Shown here: positions 34,531 through 45,389 of the stretch, one piece after another
Position numbering within the stretch: the stretch's first letter is position 1
Layout of the letters: each line of letters begins with the position of its first letter
Source: Sarcophilus harrisii
Taxonomy: Eukaryota > Chordata > Mammalia > Dasyuromorphia > Dasyuridae
Assembly (NCBI RefSeq): GCF_902635505.1
Contig: NC_045430.1
Location: 806,001 to 870,000 of the forward strand
DNA length: 64,000 bases
Reading direction: 5' to 3'
The notes under the pieces: generated by a model
The model's database searches: none
Told to the model about the DNA's origin: nothing
Seen by the model: only the letters and a program-made list of their open reading frames with translations
Translations under genes and position numbers: made by a program

Positions 34531-35940
34531 TTTCTTAGACAATATCTTTTCTTTTTCTTACAGTCTGTCTCACACACTATCCTTTGGACTCTCTATTTCT
34601 CATTCTTTCTCATTCACATTCACTCTTTCATTCACCAACATCCCCCCCCCCCCCACACACACACAGTGTCTCCTCCTCTGACATTTTTTCTTCTTTTTCT
34701 CCCTTTATTTGATTTTTGCTGTCTCTGTGGTTCTGTTTCTTTTTGTCTTTTATTCTCTCTGTCAGAGAGAATAACAGAGTTGTCTCTCACAAATCTCTAA
34801 TGCCAAAACTCATATTTAAAAAACAAAGAAAAAAATAAAATCGCTGGTTTCTCCCTGCTGTTTTAAGATAGGTGTCTGTGGATTGTGACAAATATCAAAA
34901 AGTGAGCGTCTCCCTCCAGTGGCAGCAATATGTAAGAACAGCTAAATTAAATTGCCAGAATATGCATTAATTCACATATGGAAAAGTAAATTACAATCTC
35001 TCACTTTTTTCTTTTTCTCTCTAATTCTCTGTTTCTTCCTCTTTTTCAAACTCTCTCTTTGTCTTGTTCTCTCTTTTTCTCTCTCTCTGTATCTGTTTCT
35101 CTGTGTCTGTCTTTTTTTCTGTTTGTCTCTGTTTCTATTTCTCTCTATTTCTATCTCTGTCTCTATTTCTTTGACCCTGTCTTTATTTCTCTGTCTTTCT
35201 CTTGCTTTTATTCTCCTCTCTCTTTTTTGTTTATATCTGTTTCTCTGACTCTCCTATTACTTTCTCTTTTTTATTTTCTCTCACTGCAAACCAGAGATAA
35301 AGAGGTAGAGAATGAGAGAATTAGAGAGACAGAAAGACATACAAAGAGACAGAGAGACAGTCATAGATAGAGGAAAACAGAAAGAGTCAGTAAAACTGAC
35401 ATACAGAGAAAAAGACAGCAGAGACACAAAAAAATGAAAGAAGAGAAGGCAGAAAATGAGTGAGAAAAAAAAATGACTTAATGAGATAGAGAGAAAAAGA
35501 GACAGATTGAGACAGAGCCAGGGCAAGAGAGAGCAAGCCAGAGGGGACCAGAGAGAGAGGGGAGAGAAAGGAAGTGCAACATGGAGAGAAAGAGAAACAG
35601 AATTAGAGAGAGAATAAAAGAGAAAGAAAGTGAAAATGTCAGAGAGATAGAGAAATTTTAATTCATTTCTCCATATGTGAATAAATTCATAAGTGAGTTA
35701 ATTAAATATAGCTTTTTAGCACAACCCACAAACATCTATCTTAAACCAGAAGGGAGAGGACCTGTGGGGTTTTTTGTTTATCTCTTTGTCTTTTTAAATT
35801 TGAGTTTTGGCATCAGAGCTTGTGTCAGGGACAGCTTATTGTGGACATGAGGGACTCTCAGAGAGAGCAAGAAAGGCAAAAAGAAACAGAAAAAAAGGAA
35901 GGGTCAGAGACAGACAGACAGAAAAAAAGGGGGGGGTTGG
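34080..35940. repeat. Imperfect palindrome with CT-rich and GA-rich arms
   Basis: The left arm (at least 34725-35290, CT-rich from 34080) is mirrored by a right arm (35300-35900, GA-rich). Unique anchors confirm it. 'tgccaaaactcatatttaaa' at 34801 pairs with the complement of 35796-35815. 'ttcacatatgga' at 34971 pairs with the complement of about 35672-35683. 'ttttaagatag' near 34860 pairs with the complement near 35740. The centre is near 35295. Long serine/leucine/phenylalanine frames here are low-complexity artefacts. Confidence 0.85.
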
Positions 35941-36009
35941 AGTTCATATCCTCCTTTTCCCCAACCCCATATTGGTCAAGGTTAGTTGTGGGAGGCTTGA
36001 GAAGAAAAG

Positions 36010-36530
36010 AGGTAACTTCTCTTGGGTTTGAGTTTAGGAATCAATCACCCATCAGTTATCCATCAGTAAAAGGGCTGCCTTCCTTTAGTGAGAACACACA
36101 CTATGGATCGATAAGGGACTCAAGGGACCCTAGAGAAAAGGAAAGTTTAGAAATCTTTTTTAGAAATCCTCTGAGGCAGGAGGTTGTGTCTTGCAGGACA
36201 GGTTCCTTGAAATGGCTAGAGTTGTGTTCTCTTGCTAAATCTTCTCCTTGGGTGCAAGTCAGCTCCATATGCCTCCTTCCTCTGGCTCCACCTATGACAG
36301 TGCTGAGTAGGTGGGCAGAGGTAATCCCTGAAGAGAAGAAGCATAAATAGACAGCTCTGAGCGGAAATTGCTCTCTTACTTCCTCCTACCCCCCCTGAGA
36401 GGATGACTGAATAAAGACAGGCTGTTTGCACCTCCCAATCTGCTCCTCTCCAAAGTTTACCCGGGTATGTCCCAAAGACTGGTATGTAAGGCCCTGACAG
36501 CCTAGAATAGTGTGACCGGACAGTCCGGTG
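36010..36530 (+). mobile_element. Possible solo LTR of an endogenous retrovirus (fossil)
   Basis: An LTR-like order of signals: a TATA-like ataaatag near 36344, then AATAAA near 36411, then a short U5-like stretch. No internal genes adjoin it, so a solo LTR is the simplest reading. Family is not determined and boundaries are approximate. It is older than the young L1 nearby. Confidence 0.4.
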
Positions 36531-36539
36531 CAGAGAGTA

Positions 36540-39460
36540 GGAGCTGAAAGTGGACCACAACATAGTATTTTCACTCTTATTGGTGTTTGCTTGCATTTTG
36601 TTTTCTTTCTCATTGTTTCTCCCTTTTGATCCGATTTTTTCTTGGGTACCATGATATCTGTGGAAATAGGTATAGAAATAACTGGCCATAAATCATCTCC
36701 AAGATAATACACTATGATCAAGTAGGATTTATACCAGGAATGCAGGGCTGGTTCAATATTAGGAAAACTATCAATATAATTGGCCATGTTAATAACCAAA
36801 TTAACAAAAAACCATATGATCATCTCAATAGATGCAGAAAAAGCATTTGATAAAATCCAACATCCATTCCTATTAAAAACACTTGAGAGTATAGGAATAA
36901 ATGGACTTTTCCTTAAAATAATCAGCAGCATCTATTTAAAACCATCAGTAAGCATCATATATAATGGAGACAAACTGCAACCATTCCCAATAAGATCTGG
37001 AGTGAAACAAGGTTGCCCACTATCACCGTTACTATTTAATATTGTATTAGAAACGCTAGCTATAGCAATAAGAGCTGAGAAAGAGATTAAAGGAATAAGA
37101 ATAGGCAATGAGGAAGCCAAATTATCACTCTTTGCCGATGACATGATGGTATACTTAGAGAACCCCAGAGATTCTGCTAAAAAGTTATTAGAAATAATCC
37201 ACAACTTTAGCAAAGTTGCTGGTTATAAAATAAACCCACATAAGTCATCAGCATTCTTATATATCACTAACAAAATCCAACAGTCAGAGTTACAAAGAGA
37301 AATTCCATTTAAAGTAACTATTGATAATATAAAATATTTGGGAATCTATCTGCCAAGGAAAATCAGAAACTTTATGAGCAAAATTACAGACCACTTTTCA
37401 CACAAATTAAGTCTGATCTAACCAATTGGAAAAATATTAAATGCTCTTGGATAGGGCGAGCAAATATAATAAAGATGACAATATTACCTAAACTAATCTA
37501 TTTATTTAGCACTATACCAATCAGACTCCCAAAAAACTATTTTAATGACCTAGAAAAAATAACAACAAAGTTCATATGGAAAACAAAAGGTCAAGAATTT
37601 CAAGGGAATTAATGAAAAAAAAAAAATCAAATGATGGTGGCTTAGCTGTACCAGATCTAAAATTATATTATAGAGCAGCAGTTACCAAAACTATTTGGTA
37701 TTGGCTAAGGAATAGATTAGTTGATCAGTGGAATAGATTAGGTTCAAGGGACAAAACAGTCAACAAATATAGCAACCTAGTCTTTGACAAACCCAAAGAT
37801 CCCAGGTTTTGGGATAAGAACTTACTGTTTGATAAAAATTGCTGGGAAAATTGGAAACTAATATGGCAGAAACTAGGCATTGATCCATACTTAACGCCGT
37901 ACACCAAGATAAGGTCAAAATGGGTTCATGACCTAGGCATAAAGAATGAAATTATTAATAAATTAGAGGAACACAGGATAGTTTACCTCTCAGACCTGTG
38001 GAAGGGGAAGGTCTTTATGACCAAAGCAGAACTAGAGATCATTACTGATCACAAAATAGAAAATTTCGATTATACCAAACTGAAAAGTTTTTGTACAAAC
38101 AAAACTAATGCAGACAAGATTAGAAGGGAAGCAATAAACTGGGAAAATATTTTTACAGTCAAAGGTTCTGATAAAGGCCTCATTTCCAAAATATATAGAG
38201 AATTAACTCTAATTTATAAAAAATCAAAGCCATTCTCCAATTGAAAATGGTCAAAGGATATGAACAGACAATTCTCAGATAAAGAAATTGAAACTATTTC
38301 TAGTCATATGAAAAGATGCTCCAAGTCATTATTAATCAGAGAAATGCAAATTAAGACAACTCTAAGATACCACTACACACCTGTCAGATTGGCTAAGATG
38401 ACAGGAAAAAATAATGATGATTGTTGGAGGGATGCGGAAAACTGGGACATTGATGCATTGTTGGTGGAGTTGTGAACGAATCCAACCATTTTGGAGAGTA
38501 GTTTGGAACTATGCTCAAAAAGTTATCAAACTGTGCATACCCTTTGATACAGCAGTGTTACTACTGGGATTATATCCCAGAGAGATTATAAAGAAGGGAA
38601 AGGGACCTGTATGTGCACGAATGTTTGTGGCAGCCCTTTTTGTAGTGGCTAGAAACTGGAAACTGAATGGATGTCCATCAGTTGGAGAATGGCTGAATAA
38701 ATTGTGGTATATGAATATTATGGAATATTACTGTTCTGTAAGAAATGACCAACAGGATGATTTCAGAAAGGCCTGGAGAGACTTACACGAACTGATGCTG
38801 AGTGAAATGAGCAGGACCAGGAGATCATTATATACTTCAACAACAATCCTAGATGATGACCAGTTCTGATGGATCAGGCCATCCTCAGCAACGAGATCAA
38901 CCAAATCATTTCTAATGGAGCAGTAATGAACTGAACTAGCTATACGCAGAAAAAGAACTCTGGGAGATGACTAAAAACCATTACATTGAATTCCCAATCC
39001 CTATATTTATGCACACCTGCATTTTTGATTTCCTTCACAAGCTAATTGTACAATAATTCAGAGCCTGATTCTTTTTGTACAGCAAAATAATGTTTTGGTC
39101 AGGTATACTTAGTGTGTATCTAAGTTATATTTTAATATATTTAACATCTACTGGTCATCCTGCCATCTAGGGGAGGGGGTGAGGGGGGTAAGAGGTGAAA
39201 AATTGGAACAAGAGGTTTGGCAATTGTTAATGCTGTAAAGTTACCCATGTATATATCCTGTAAATAAAAGGCTATTAAATAAAAAAAAAAAAAAAGAAAA
39301 AGAAAAAACTGGCCATGTCTAACATACATTAGATCATTTGCCATCTGAGGGGTTGGAGGGAAGAGGGGAAAAAATTAGAACACAAGGTCTAGTAAGGTGA
39401 AAATTATCCATGTATACATTTTAAAATAAAAAGTTTAAATTAAAAAAACCCAAAAATACA
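36540..39460 (+). mobile_element. Older L1 3' end, interrupted by a younger L1
   Basis: 36540-36689 ('ttgcttgcattttgttttct', 'tggaaataggtatagaaata') continues at 39317-39460 ('gtctaacatacattagatca', 'tttgccatctgaggggttgg', 'ttaaaataaaaagtttaaat'). These are consecutive parts of one marsupial L1 3'UTR. The break holds the insertion at 36690-39306. Confidence 0.8.
36690..39306 (+). mobile_element. Young 5'-truncated L1 with ORF2 RT domain
   Basis: Encodes the reverse-transcriptase half and C-terminus of L1 ORF2 (DNA copying at the target site). The first frame (36780-37421) has [29 protein letters not shown] and the catalytic [11 protein letters not shown]. Later frames (37576-38244, 38260-38475, 38414-38869) have [39 protein letters not shown] and the WWSCERIQPFWRVVWNYA region. 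The frame is broken about three times between 37421 and 38475, so the copy is dead and also lacks ORF1 and the endonuclease. The 3'UTR has a G-run and ends in an A tail. Target-site duplication AACTGGCCAT lies at 36680-36689 and 39307-39316. Confidence 0.93.
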
Positions 39461-39844
39461 AAAAAAATTGCTATCTTTTCTTACTATATAGATTCCATCA
39501 TATTAATGCTTAGTATTATTTCATTGAAACAGACAAGAAATTATTCAAAATTATTCTTCTACATAAAATTTTAACTTCAATTCAAAATTCTGCATTTAAA
39601 AATGGAAATTGAGTCACCAAAATATATGCGCACATATGCATACGCACATATGAACACATACAGGAACAAATACATAACTCCTTAGTGAGCCCTTATGTGC
39701 ATCAAAAAAACAACTGAAGTACATTACCCTCTGTGATTGAGGTTACTGGTTACTTAAGTAAATGAAGACTCTTAATTTCTCCAAGTTCATTCACATCCTG
39801 GTTGTGTGAATTTTATTCAAACTGAACTATAACTAAGTGAATGG

Positions 39845-40085
39845 TCAAAACTGTCTGGCGATATAGTGGATAGAGCATGGAACTTAGACCCAGAAAGTCC
39901 CGAGTTCAAATTCATCCTCAGACATTTTGTTAGCTATGTGACCCCAGGTAAGTCACTTTTCCTCTGTGACTCAGTTTCTTCATCTGTAAAATGGGAATAA
40001 TAATAAACTGTCATGCCTGTTATGAGGATGAAATGTTTGTAAAGCTCTTTACCAATTTTAAAACAATATAAATACCAGCTATTAT
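39845..40085 (+). repeat. Full-length CORE-SINE/MIR
   Basis: An A box (tggcgatatagtgg) and B box (gagttcaaattc) of the tRNA-derived promoter are followed by 'ctatgtgaccccaggtaagt', 'ctcagtttcttcatctgtaa' and the tail 'gtttgtaaagctctttacca'. Nearly complete at about 240 bp. Confidence 0.85.
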
Positions 40086-40109
40086 CGCAGTCAAGGAGTG
40101 TTAGATAAA

Positions 40110-42700
40110 GTCGCTCATTTTGCAGAAATGCCCCTCCGCAGCATCCCAGCAGGATGGTCTCCGCTGCCCGCGGGAGGCCCCGGCACAGAGGGCAGGCAGG
40201 TAGGCCTGAGCACTCCGGGGAGGGGGGGGGGGAAGCACCGCAGAGCCCCGGGGAGCATCACAGAAAGGGCTGGGGAGGGCGGGAGCGCGGGAACGGCCCC
40301 GGGAGCTCGCCAATGCCCGAGGCAGCAGCAGCAGCAGCCGCGCTCCCGCCGGCAGCCAGCCCCCTCCTCCCGGCCTCCGCCCCCAGCCCCTGGCCCCCCT
40401 GCGCGGCCCCTCGGCAGCTTCGGAGTCGGGCCCTCTCTGTGTGCGCGGCTCCGGCTCCATCTCGGGCCCTGGACCCCTCTCCCCTGGGTTATCCCGGGAG
40501 CCTCCGAAGTGCTCCCGGCGCCTCCTCCCGCTCTGTAGCCGCGGCTGCCGCCAAAGGGACCTTCCCTACAAACGGGGCTCCCGGCTCCGGGGCCGCCATC
40601 GCCAGCCTCTCCTACTGCCCTTCGGACCTGCCGGCCTCAGCCCCCCGGGGCGCCGCCCCTCCCGCCCCCAGCCGCCGGTGCCCGCCCCAGCTCTAGACAG
40701 AGCCTTTCCCGCCCCCAACCATTTATGTGCGCTGGCGGGTCTGCCGCGGAGTGTGCCCCCCGGTGCCTGGCAGGTGGCGACACATAGTAGGCGCTCGCTG
40801 CCTCCTCTACACACAGTAGGCTCTTGCTGCTTCCCCTACACACAGTAGGCGCTCGCTGCCTCCTCTACACACAGTAGGCTCTTGCTGCTTCCCCTACACA
40901 CAGTAGGCGCTCGCTGCCTCCTCTACACATAGTAGGCGCTTGCTGCCTCCTCTACACATAGTAGGTGCTTGCTGCCTCCTCCCTATCGGGTAAATGGCAG
41001 CGAGAGCTCTCCGGGACCCGCCCGCCAGGAGGCGACAACGGGCAGCCTTTGGGCCGCCCTGGCTGATGCGGAGTCGGGGGCTGCTGCGCATCAGGCAGAA
41101 GAGAACACAGACGGGCCGGGCACGGACGGGCCCAAATTGGGACGAACGCAGACAGTTCCCAGTCACGACTTCTACTAAGCCCCAGACGGAGCCGGGGACC
41201 TGGGCGGCGGCAGAGTCGTCGAGGAGACGCGGTGGCGCCACGGGTTCGACTCTCGCCTCTTACCTCACGGGGATGCGCGAGGGCCGGGGAGCCCCCTCGC
41301 TCTGCAAGCCTCCGAGCCCCGCCCGCGCAAGCTCCGCGGGGCTCCGGGCCGGCCCCTTGAGGGGGCCCGTGCGAGGGTCTCGCGGCGCCATCTGGTGACG
41401 CTGGCTGGGACTGCAGGCCGAGCAGCCTCTCCGGACCGGGCCTCTGGGAGTCCCCGGGGAAGGGGATGCTCCGGGCCAGGGAGTGCTCCCAGTCAGGGGG
41501 TGCTCTCGGTCGGGGGCGATGCCGCCGCGGAGAGAAGAGGCGGTGTGGCCAGGGCGGCGGTCGTGCCTGACGCTCCGGTCTGTGTCCCGTGGGGCCTCTG
41601 AGGAAGGCTCGGGGGGCCTGGATCCCCCTCGGAGCCCAGGGCGGCCTCGTCTCCCTGGGTGCAGCCCGGGGTCCCGCCAGCTCGGGGAGTTCCAGGCCGT
41701 GGCAGGCAGCACGAGCCTCGGCCGGGCCCGTCTGCGGGACCGTGGCCCTCCCGGAGGCCCTCAGCCCGCCAGGGGCGCGGCCCAAGAGCCTGGGCAGCGC
41801 GCCCGGTGGGAGGCGCCGTCCAGGCCGTCCCCCGCCCCGGCTGCGGGGAGGCGCCTCATCTGGATGGTCGGTGGGGTCCCATAGCCAGCTGTGCCGAGGC
41901 TCTCCCCGCAGCGCCCCTTCCCCTGCCAGCGCCTGGCCCGAGCTCCCGCCTCGGATCCAGCCTCTCACGGGCGCGGAACCGCGGGGCCTTTCTCCTCGCC
42001 TGACTCAGTTTCCCCGGCTGTAAAGGCCGGGTGTCTGCCCGGAGCAGGTGAGATAAGCTCACGCCGGCCGGAGAGGGCGCTAGGGGTGCCACTGCCCTGC
42101 AGCGGCCCCTGCCCGCCCGTCTCCTCTGGCCCGGCCCCGCATCCGGGGCAGTTCAGGGCTCCACGTCCCGGCCGCACCTCCAGGGCCGCGCGCTGCTGTG
42201 GTCTTTTCTGCCTCTCGCTGACTCTTGGCTGCATGGGGGAGGCCCCCGGGAGGCCCCTTGGCTCGCTCCTTTTCCTGGCTCCTGGCTCGGGGACAGTTTT
42301 GTTCCAAGGCGGAACCGTCCCCAGTGATCCCGGGGCACATGTTGCAGGGGAGGAGGGGACCCTCGGGACCGCTGGGACCACTGGGGCCCCTTCCCAGGGC
42401 TTTTCGGACGGCTGGGGGCCTCGGCAGCGCCCGTCCCAGGGCGCCTCCTCCCGGCTCTCAGCCGCTCGCGGAGGGTGCACACCCCACCCTCGGTGAATGG
42501 GGACGGACGGAGGCTGGTCAGGGCTGCCCCAGCACAGGGGCAAGTCCGACACTCCCAGGCACGGACGCCTGGCTCCGTTCCCCCCAGCCTCCCTTCTGGC
42601 CATAGTGATCCAGCCGTGGTGGCGCCGCTCTCGCCCTGGTCATCACGGCTGAGTCCGCCTGGTGTTCCGGGCCGGAGACCCAGCACCCGCACTGGCCCGT
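40110..42700. promoter_or_regulatory. Large CpG island, gene unassigned
   Basis: About 2.6 kb of very high GC with abundant CG. Long frames on both strands (for example minus 40952-41968) are rich in P, R, G and A and show no domain, so they are taken as composition artefacts. A MIR scrap (ctcagtttccccggctgtaaa) sits near 42005. GRAMD4 ends about 2.7 kb to the right, so this island is not its promoter. Confidence 0.6.
40781..40983 (+). repeat. 29-bp minisatellite, about 7 units
   Basis: Units read 'cacacagtaggcgctcgctg' plus 'cctcctcta', with two alternating variants. The core 'cacatagtaggcgctt' is the familiar tail phrase of MIR/L2-type repeats, preceded here by 'tgcctggcag', so the array seems to have grown from a SINE/LINE tail. 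Confidence 0.95.
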
Positions 42701-45389
42701 TCTGGTCTGCAGAGACCCCTCTTGTCCCGGGCCCTCTCCCCGTGGGGGAGGGATGCGGATGCTCCTGCTCTGGGGCCGGCTCTGGGCTCTTTATAGAATG
42801 GGAATTGGGGGCACCCCAAGGAGAGGGGTCTCCACCTGGTGGGCTGACTTACCCATCGGAAGATTTAAAGAAAAATGCAATTATCCAGGCACTGTGTGCT
42901 GGGAAAAGGACATGGGCCCGGGAAGACCCCAGACAATGCTGTCCAGGCTGCACCATTGGAGACCCAGCATATGGCCACCATCACCTTCACTATTTTCTGG
43001 GCTCAAGGCCTCGGGCAACACATAGGCCGGCCTATGCCCAAGCCCTTCAGGGACACGGAACAGCCAAGGTTGGACACCCAGCCAAGAGCAGGCTCGGCAG
43101 GAAATGGAAGCCGTGCAGCCAATACTGGGCCCAAAGAGGCTTCCCGTGACTTGAAGGCACAAGGTGGATGGCTTATCCGCAGGAGGGAGGGCTGGCTTTC
43201 CCCTGCCATCTCCAGCAGCCCCTTGGGGGGGGGGCTTCCTTCCACTGACTCCAACAGCCCCTGGTGGGGAGGCTTCCCTCTGCCGTCTCCAGCAGCCCCT
43301 GGAGCCCCCTCCCTCCAGCGCTCTGCCTTCCTGGCTGTGCTAACACTGGGTGACTTGGGCTGCCACTTCTTCATCAGCAAAATGAGCACCGGCTGAGTAA
43401 GCGCTAATATTTTCTCCCTCTCTGGCTCCTGCCATTATCTTATGCCCCATGAATACTTCAGAGTTTCTTATAAGGTCATTAGCATCCGCCACGCTGCAAA
43501 TAGGGCAGCTTCGGGTGTGACCCAGTTAGAGTCGCTAAAACCCAGCGTCCCATCTAGGCTGACACTCCCTGGGGTTTTATCCCGTACCCAGCCTGCCTTC
43601 CTCCTGCTGCTTCTGCCAGCAGGGTGACCTTTGTCCCAGCCATGAGGAGGATATTAGGCAGCAATTTTCGCCAACATCTGGCCAGTGAGGGGAAGATGAA
43701 GGGTTAATTAGCTCTAGGATTTTGACTTCACGGCCACCTTCCACTGGATTGTTGTTCCCGGCCGTGACTGGTCAACAACTGCTCTGTGTCCTGCTGTGGG
43801 TACAAATGTTAGAACAGTCATTAAGGGCCGCCCCTCAGCGGGATCTTTGGGAGCCCCTTCACATGTCACGTGAAGGAGGAAGGGGTGGAGGTCCCAGCGT
43901 GGATGGTGGAATCCCTGGGCCACCCTGTGACCCTGCCAAGGCCATTTACTCCTGGAAGTCTCACTTTCTCCAACACAGAATAAAGGGCTCAACTCCAAAG
44001 CAATCAGAGCAAAAGGATCCACGGGACTCTCCCAGAGGCTTGGGAGGATGGCAGTGCACCGATGCAGGGAGAGGAAGCAGCCGCCATATTGGAAAGGGTC
44101 CCGGCTGGAGGCGCTCCCGAGGCCCGCCGAGCCCCGCCTCAGAGGGTAGGACGCTGTATGACTGGGATCCTCGGGGAGCTTGTTTGCCCGGCCTGGATTG
44201 CAGGGGCTGCATCTGAGGCTCTAAGGTCCCTTCTGAGTCAAATCTGACTCCTTGTCTGAGGGTCAGATAGGGGAAGTACCTGCTGGTCTGGGATGGAGCT
44301 GTCCCAGGTGATATCTCAGCAGCAGAGAGGCTACTCCTCCCCAGGCACCAGCACCAGGACCTGACACAGGCCAACCGAGGCAGGGGGAAGGGGGGAAAGG
44401 GGGCAGCCCCCTGAGGGGGAGGGTCAGACACAGGCTGGTCAGCCAGGCCCTGGCAAAGACCACTGCCCCACAGACACTCCCAGCTGTCATTAGGGAGCCT
44501 GAGTCCCCAGTGGCTCTCTGTGCAACCTAGAAAAACACCAGCCTCTCTTCTCCTCATCTGGTGGGTGAGACTGAAAAAAGGGCTGGATAGGTAATAATTC
44601 TGCCCTGGGGAGTAAAGTCCTGTCACCTAGGAATGGCTTGTGATTGTGCTGCCAATGGGGGAGAGACAGAAACAGGAGATAGAAGAGACACACAGAGAGA
44701 CAGAAGGGAGGAAAGAGCGGAGACAGGGAGAAATAGGAAGCGGGAGGAGCTTCCCCCCCATTAGTGCCGGGCTCCCCATCTCTCTCACTGACCCCTTCAC
44801 GCCTCCAGCAAAGGCCCATGAACCCAAGCTAAGGTTCCCCGGCCCCGGGCGCCCACTCGGGCTCATCCACTTTAAAAGTAACCCACAAAGAGTGGGAAGC
44901 AGCTCCCGCTCGGTGTCTGCCCAAATCCCACTGAGAAAAAAGGTGAGAGCAGGACCAAAGAATGGCGGTAATGATACCAACCGAGGCTCTCTGGCGCTCG
45001 GAAGAACCACAGAAACCGCTCCGAGCCTCCCCGGCCGGGAGCAGGGAGCTCCAAGAGGGAGCTCAGTCTTTCCCCAGTCCGGGCCCAGGGCCGCCTGGCC
45101 CGAAGGGGAGAAGCCCCTGCACCGCCGCCCCTCCTATCTTCCCTGTTAGACTGGGAGCTCCGTGAGGGCGGGACTGGCTTTAAAAAAATAAAACGCTTCC
45201 CGAGAAAGGCCGAGGTTCCCCGATGCCCCCTCCGGCGGCAGGGAAGGACAGGGTGAGGGGACCCTGCCGCCCTCAACCACCTTCCAGGACTCTTTGTCCG
45301 AAGACAAGGAAATTTGCCTTCCCACGATCCGGCTTTGCCCACGAGAGGGGCGTTACGCGCGGCTGCCCAAGAAAGGCTCCGGCCGAGCT
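42701..45389. other. No gene; SINE scraps and a short tandem repeat
   Basis: A roughly 40-bp unit (tccagcagcccctgg...ggcttcc) repeats three times at 43193-43302. MIR-like scraps lie near 43330-43415, 43910-43960 and 44215-44260. In human, CERK lies tail-to-tail with GRAMD4, but I found no CERK exon here. Confidence 0.45.

Noticed and set aside
34078-34800. 240-residue Ser/Leu/Phe-rich frame resembling a membrane protein
   Set aside because: Translated CT-rich simple repeat inside the palindrome.
40952-41968. 338-residue minus-strand frame, the second longest in the window
   Set aside because: Runs through a CpG island and a tandem repeat, with other long frames on both strands. No family resemblance.
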